Under the pieces are notes generated by a model. The model searched no databases. It was not told where the DNA came from and saw only the letters and a list, made by a program, of their open reading frames with translations. Made by a program: the position numbers and the translations under genes. Positions 5,270 to 7,761 of a stretch of 7,761 bases of DNA are shown here, piece by piece. The stretch is from an uncultured Verrucomicrobiales bacterium (GTDB lineage Bacteria; Verrucomicrobiota; Verrucomicrobiia; Verrucomicrobiales; Akkermansiaceae): the NCBI GenBank assembly GCA_937885815.1, contig CALABM010000237.1, positions 1-7,761 on the forward strand, read 5' to 3'. How positions within the stretch are numbered: the first letter of the stretch is position 1; each line of letters starts with the position of its first letter.

Positions 5270-7261
5270 TTACAGGCTCCAGAGCTCGAATAACTCTTCT
5301 GGCAGCGTGGTGAGGAAGCGTGAAGGCGGGCAGAACTGGCTATCGTAGCTGTGGCCGTTATAGCGGGGATAGGTGAGGTAGAGCTGGTCTTCCGCGCGGG
5401 TGATGGCCACGTAGAAAAGGCGGGTTTCCTCCTCCATGTCATCCGTATCACCGGAGGAGATGACTTTGTAATGCGGGAAGAGGCCTTCACCCAGGAAGAT
5501 GACGAACACAATCTTCCATTCCAGTCCTTTTGCCTGATGGATGGTGGAGAGGGTTACGCAGTCATCATCCGTGGCTGTTTCTTGGTCCACTTCGCTCAGG
5601 AGGGCCACCTGGCTGAGGAAGGTTTCCAAATCCGGTGTATCTGCGAGGGATTTTGCCAGTTGGCCTATGTCTTCCAAGCGCTCCTCGTAATTATCATAGG
5701 CGGCGCGCAGGTAGGCGTCCATGAAGTTTTGGATGAGCTTTACGAGTTCTGTGGGCGTGAGCTCATGGTCTGCCGGGTGGAGGCTGTCCATGGAGGTGAG
5801 GAAGCCTCTCCAGTGCAGGCGGGCAGCGGCAGGCACACTGATTTTGTCCATCACTTCCGTGTGTGGGGCTGTGATAGTGGTGGCCTCCGGGTGCTTGGTA
5901 AACCAGGCTTCAACGGTGGAAATCCAGCCTTGCCAGAGCTTGGCAGCGGTGGCATCCCCCACGCGCGGGAAGGTGCTGACGATGCGGCGGAAGGCCACTT
6001 CGTCCCTTGGGTTGGAGAGCAGGCGCAGCCAAGCTACGATATCTTTAATGTGGGCTTGCTCAAAGAAGCGCAGCCCGCTGGTAATGCGGAAGGGGATGTG
6101 ATTGCGCGTGAGTTCCATTTGCACGTCCATGCTGTGGAAGTGCGCGCGGTAGAGCACGGCTATGTCCTTGCCGGGGATGCCGGCGGCCAGTAGTTCATCA
6201 ATGCGCTGAGCTATAAAACGCGCCTCGGTGCGGTTGTCCGGTGCCGGTATTACAGCGGGTTTCAGCCTGCCTTCATCACGAGCGGGGCGAAGGGTTTTCA
6301 CGAATTGGCGCGTGTTCTGCGCGATGGCCGCGTTTGAAATATTCAGAATGGCCGGTACGCTTCGGTAGTTCGTTTCTATCTTGTAGATAACGGCGTCCCG
6401 ATACGTGGTGGAGAAGTTAAAAATGTGATCCACATCAGCCCCTCGCCAAGAGTAGATGCTCTGGGCATCATCACCCACCACCATGAGGGAGGTCTCGCTG
6501 CCGCCGGAGAGTAAATCAATGAGTTCTGCCTGTAGGGTGTTCGTGTCCTGATACTCATCCACGAGCACGTGCAGGAAGCGGTCCTGCAGGTCGTTGCGCA
6601 GGTCTTCATGCTCGCGCAGGAGGCGGATGAGGTTCGTGAGCAAGTCATCAAAATCCATGGCGTTGCTCTCGAGTTTTCGGGTGCGGTAGCCTTCAAAAAT
6701 TTTGCTGATGGCTTCCTCAAAGCGTTCCAAGTGGCCGTAGTCATCAGCGAGCGTTTGCTCCCATGAGCGCCCGGTGTTGATGGCGAGGCTGTGGAGGCTG
6801 ATGAGGACTTCCGGCTTAGGGAAGCGGTCGCTCTTGGTGGTTTTGCCGGAGAATTGCTTAATTAGGGAGCGGAAGAGGGCTCGCTGGTCATCGCTGTCCA
6901 GAATGGTGAAGCCGGGCTGATAGCCCAAGCGCTGGGCGTGGCGGCGCAGGAGGCGGTTTGCGACAGAGTGGAACGTGCCGCCCCATATTTGGTCATTCCC
7001 TCGGCCTGTCAGGCTGGCCACGCGTTCGAGCATTTCGCGGGCTGCCTTGTTTGTGAAGGTGAGGAGAAGAATGCGCCAGGGTGGCACGCCGCAGTCTAGC
7101 AGGCGTGCCACCCTGTAAGTGAGTGTACGTGTTTTGCCGCTGCCTGCGCCTGCGATGACGAGGGCGTGGCGGGCCTCTGTGGTGACTGCTGCATATTGCT
7201 CAGGGTTAAGCTCAGCGGCGTAGTCACGCCCACCTGTGGCAGGGCGTAGCACGTACTTCAT
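5270..7261 (-). CDS. uvrD: UvrD/PcrA/Rep-type SF1A ATP-dependent DNA helicase
   Basis: This 3'-5' DNA helicase of DNA repair and replication restart shows all SF1A motifs in order over 663 residues: Q motif LNPEQYAAV (18-26), Walker A AGAGSGKT (37-44, K43), motif Ia LLLTFTNKAAREM (65-77), TFHSVANRLLR (96-106), motif II DEYQDTN (235-241), motif III VGDDAQSIYSWRGAD (262-276), motif IV ETNYRS (296-301), motif V TLSTIHQAKGLEW (570-582) and motif VI EETRLFYVAITRAE (611-624, R622). It ends soon after PPSRFL, so it lacks the long C-terminal tail with Tudor-like domain of E. coli UvrD and PcrA (about 720 residues) and is closer to Rep in length. UvrD, PcrA and Rep cannot be separated by eye. The ATG overlaps the preceding stop as ATGA, implying translational coupling to the OmpA-like gene. 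A second possible start is not needed because the Q motif lies 18 residues in. Confidence 0.95.
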   Translation of the reverse strand: MKYVLRPATGGRDYAAELNPEQYAAVTTEARHALVIAGAGSGKTRTLTYRVARLLDCGVPPWRILLLTFTNKAAREMLERVASLTGRGNDQIWGGTFHSVANRLLRRHAQRLGYQPGFTILDSDDQRALFRSLIKQFSGKTTKSDRFPKPEVLISLHSLAINTGRSWEQTLADDYGHLERFEEAISKIFEGYRTRKLESNAMDFDDLLTNLIRLLREHEDLRNDLQDRFLHVLVDEYQDTNTLQAELIDLLSGGSETSLMVVGDDAQSIYSWRGADVDHIFNFSTTYRDAVIYKIETNYRSVPAILNISNAAIAQNTRQFVKTLRPARDEGRLKPAVIPAPDNRTEARFIAQRIDELLAAGIPGKDIAVLYRAHFHSMDVQMELTRNHIPFRITSGLRFFEQAHIKDIVAWLRLLSNPRDEVAFRRIVSTFPRVGDATAAKLWQGWISTVEAWFTKHPEATTITAPHTEVMDKISVPAAARLHWRGFLTSMDSLHPADHELTPTELVKLIQNFMDAYLRAAYDNYEERLEDIGQLAKSLADTPDLETFLSQVALLSEVDQETATDDDCVTLSTIHQAKGLEWKIVFVIFLGEGLFPHYKVISSGDTDDMEEETRLFYVAITRAEDQLYLTYPRYNGHSYDSQFCPPSRFLTTLPEELFELWSL
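7077..7115. repeat. Perfect 14-bp inverted repeat within the helicase gene
   Basis: CAGGGTGGCACGCC (7077-7090) and GGCGTGCCACCCTG (7102-7115) are exact reverse complements with an 11-nt loop. They cover helicase codons for about residues 49-62, between Walker A and motif Ia. The encoded protein (RVARLLDCGVPPW) is normal for the family, so the hairpin comes from codon choice and not from an insertion. There is no adjacent T-run. Confidence 0.75.
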
Positions 7262-7530
7262 GATTCGAAGTCAAGGTAGATTTCAGCGCGGCGGTTTTCA
7301 CCGCGGATGTAGTCGATGGTCTGCTCGGTGTCCGTAGCAGTGGGTAGGCGGCGGGGCTGGCTCATGCCGAGGCCGTGCGTGGTAATCTGCTCCGCGCTGG
7401 CACCGTAGTTCACGAGTGCTTCCTTCACCGCGGCGGCGCGGCGCTCGGAGAGTGACTGATTGTAATGCTCAGTACCTACGTCATCCGTGTGACCGGAGAT
7501 ATTCAGCTTGACGAAAAGATCACGGTTTCC
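7258..7530 (-). pseudogene. OmpA-family peptidoglycan-binding domain, 5'-truncated
   Basis: This is the part of the composite ORF that belongs with the helicase side. It encodes about 90 residues ending the OmpA domain (GNRDLFVKLNISGHTDD onward), with GC-ending codons like the helicase and an ATGA overlap with its start. In an intact gene it would be preceded by a lipoprotein or outer-membrane anchor and a strand of the F-x-x-x-S-x-x-L type; these are missing. The intact protein would bind cell-wall peptide from the periplasm. Confidence 0.75.
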
Positions 7531-7617
7531 GGCAATCTTGAAAAGATTGTCGATCTTACCAACGATTGCACTCTTAGTCTTGGAAAGACCGCTCTTTAAT
7601 TTGTCAAAGAACCCCAT
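7258..7617 (-). CDS. Composite ORF: FtsY N-terminal start joined to the C-terminal part of an OmpA-like domain
   Basis: The 119-residue frame has two unrelated halves. Residues 1-27 (MGFFDKLKSGLSKTKS, then AIVGKIDNLFK) match the start of the signal-recognition-particle receptor FtsY. Residues from about 30 on are the back half of an OmpA C-terminal peptidoglycan-binding domain: SGHTDDVG (41-48) with D45, and LSERRAAAVKEAL (56-68) with R60. The D-to-R spacing of 15 is the same as in the diaminopimelate-binding pair of Acinetobacter OmpA. GENRRAEI (106-113) closes the domain. The first beta strand and helix of the OmpA domain, and any signal peptide or lipobox that would export it, are absent, so the product as written could not reach the periplasm. 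It overlaps smc by 14 nt and its stop overlaps the helicase ATG. I judge it to be a join of two genes and not a real fusion protein. Confidence 0.75.
   Translation of the reverse strand: MGFFDKLKSGLSKTKSAIVGKIDNLFKIAGNRDLFVKLNISGHTDDVGTEHYNQSLSERRAAAVKEALVNYGASAEQITTHGLGMSQPRRLPTATDTEQTIDYIRGENRRAEIYLDFES
7533..7549. other. Right chimeric join (FtsY to OmpA) at a 7-bp inverted repeat
   Basis: CAATCTT (7533-7539) and AAGATTG (7543-7549) form a perfect 7-bp stem with a 3-nt loop. The FtsY-like coding sequence stops being recognisable at LFK, encoded here, and the OmpA-like sequence takes over within the next few codons. Confidence 0.6.
7537..7617 (-). pseudogene. ftsY: N-terminal fragment of FtsY (SRP receptor)
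   Basis: The first 27 residues have the FtsY opening pattern (MGFF-x-KLK-x-GLSKT, then VGKIDNLF) seen in Clostridia and other Firmicutes. The intact protein of about 300 residues docks the signal recognition particle at the membrane through its NG GTPase domain; the rest of the N domain and all of the G domain are missing. Placement directly after smc with a 14-nt overlap is the usual smc-ftsY order of Firmicutes and supports the identification. Codons are AT-richer than in the OmpA part. Confidence 0.8.
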
Positions 7618-7761
7618 CTAAAAGCTCCTTCTGTTTTCCTTCAATTTCGTTTACGTTAAGCTCAATTGCCTGAGAAATTCCTCGCTCGGGCATCGTAACA
7701 CCGTACAGGCGGTTTGCCGCCTCCATCGTTCCGCGTCTGTGCGTAACAACAATAAATTGCG
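7604..7761 (-). CDS. smc: Chromosome segregation protein SMC, C-terminal fragment
   Basis: Fifty-one codons and a stop are present; the rest lies beyond the window. The fragment begins QFIVVTHRRGTMEAANRLYG, then VTMPERGISQ, the end of the SMC ATPase head just after the Walker B and D-loop region (B. subtilis has QFIVITHRKGTMEEADVLYGVTM). The His of VTH is the H-loop that contacts nucleotide in ABC-type heads. SMC dimers condense and segregate chromosomes. The TGA stop at 7604-7606 lies inside the FtsY-like start, the arrangement expected for an smc-ftsY operon. GC is about 46% over 7561-7761, lower than in the helicase. The wording is most like Clostridia. Confidence 0.93.
   Translation of the reverse strand, partial: QFIVVTHRRGTMEAANRLYGVTMPERGISQAIELNVNEIEGKQKELLDGVL
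7625..7630 (-). promoter_or_regulatory. Strong Shine-Dalgarno before the FtsY-like start
   Basis: On the minus strand AAGGAG lies 7 nt before the ATG at 7617, inside the end of smc. It is the only clear Shine-Dalgarno in the window and fixes this start. The genes of the central segment have none, so the right end follows a different initiation style. Confidence 0.85.

Noticed and set aside
5351..6193. A 280-codon open frame on the plus strand opposite the helicase
   Set aside because: It is antisense to a helicase with all motifs intact and shows no domain; it is a product of GC-rich codon bias.
1..7761. CRISPR arrays, tRNA or rRNA genes, insertion sequences, att sites
   Set aside because: I found no spaced direct repeats, transposase or integrase motifs, or tRNA-like cloverleaf. 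The joins lack target-site duplications, so a mobile element does not explain the mosaic.

Overview
All recognisable genes lie on the minus strand, so the window reads right to left. The order is: the C-terminal end of smc; a short ORF with an FtsY-like start and an OmpA-like end; a UvrD/PcrA-type helicase; an RRM RNA-binding protein; an IT-superfamily putative Na+/H+ antiporter; riboflavin synthase (ribE); and a Ser/Thr-kinase-like protein with ankyrin repeats whose frame runs to base 1.

The central part (about 124-7530) looks like one coherent, fairly GC-rich, densely packed bacterial genome. Its genes lack clear Shine-Dalgarno sites. It combines an RRM protein, a PF07399-like antiporter and a 'VIKE-x-F-P' type kinase. 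This suggests a gut-type Verrucomicrobiota (Akkermansia-like) or another PVC member, but that is an inference from gene content and not proven. Antiporter, ribE and kinase are separated by 14-16 nt and are probably one transcript. A 167-nt gap with a good intrinsic terminator separates them from the RRM gene. A 275-nt gap separates the RRM gene from the helicase. The helicase start overlaps the OmpA-like stop as ATGA.

The two ends do not fit. At the left edge the ankyrin frame passes without a stop into about 36 residues of ribose-phosphate pyrophosphokinase (Bacteroidales-like wording, AT-richer codons). At the right edge, the end of SMC and the first about 27 residues of FtsY (Clostridia-like, with a strong AAGGAG Shine-Dalgarno) join in frame to the back half of an OmpA peptidoglycan-binding domain. 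Both joins sit on short shared or inverted-repeat sequence. The simplest reading is a chimeric contig (metagenome assembly or amplification artefact) in which a roughly 7.4-kb piece of one genome is flanked by conserved housekeeping fragments of two others. Real recombination is possible but less likely.

I see no convincing new defence, mobile or RNA system. The remaining points of interest are the divergent kinase-ankyrin protein, the cysteine-bearing N-terminal extension on the antiporter, a perfect 14-bp hairpin inside the helicase gene, and the leader of the RRM gene.
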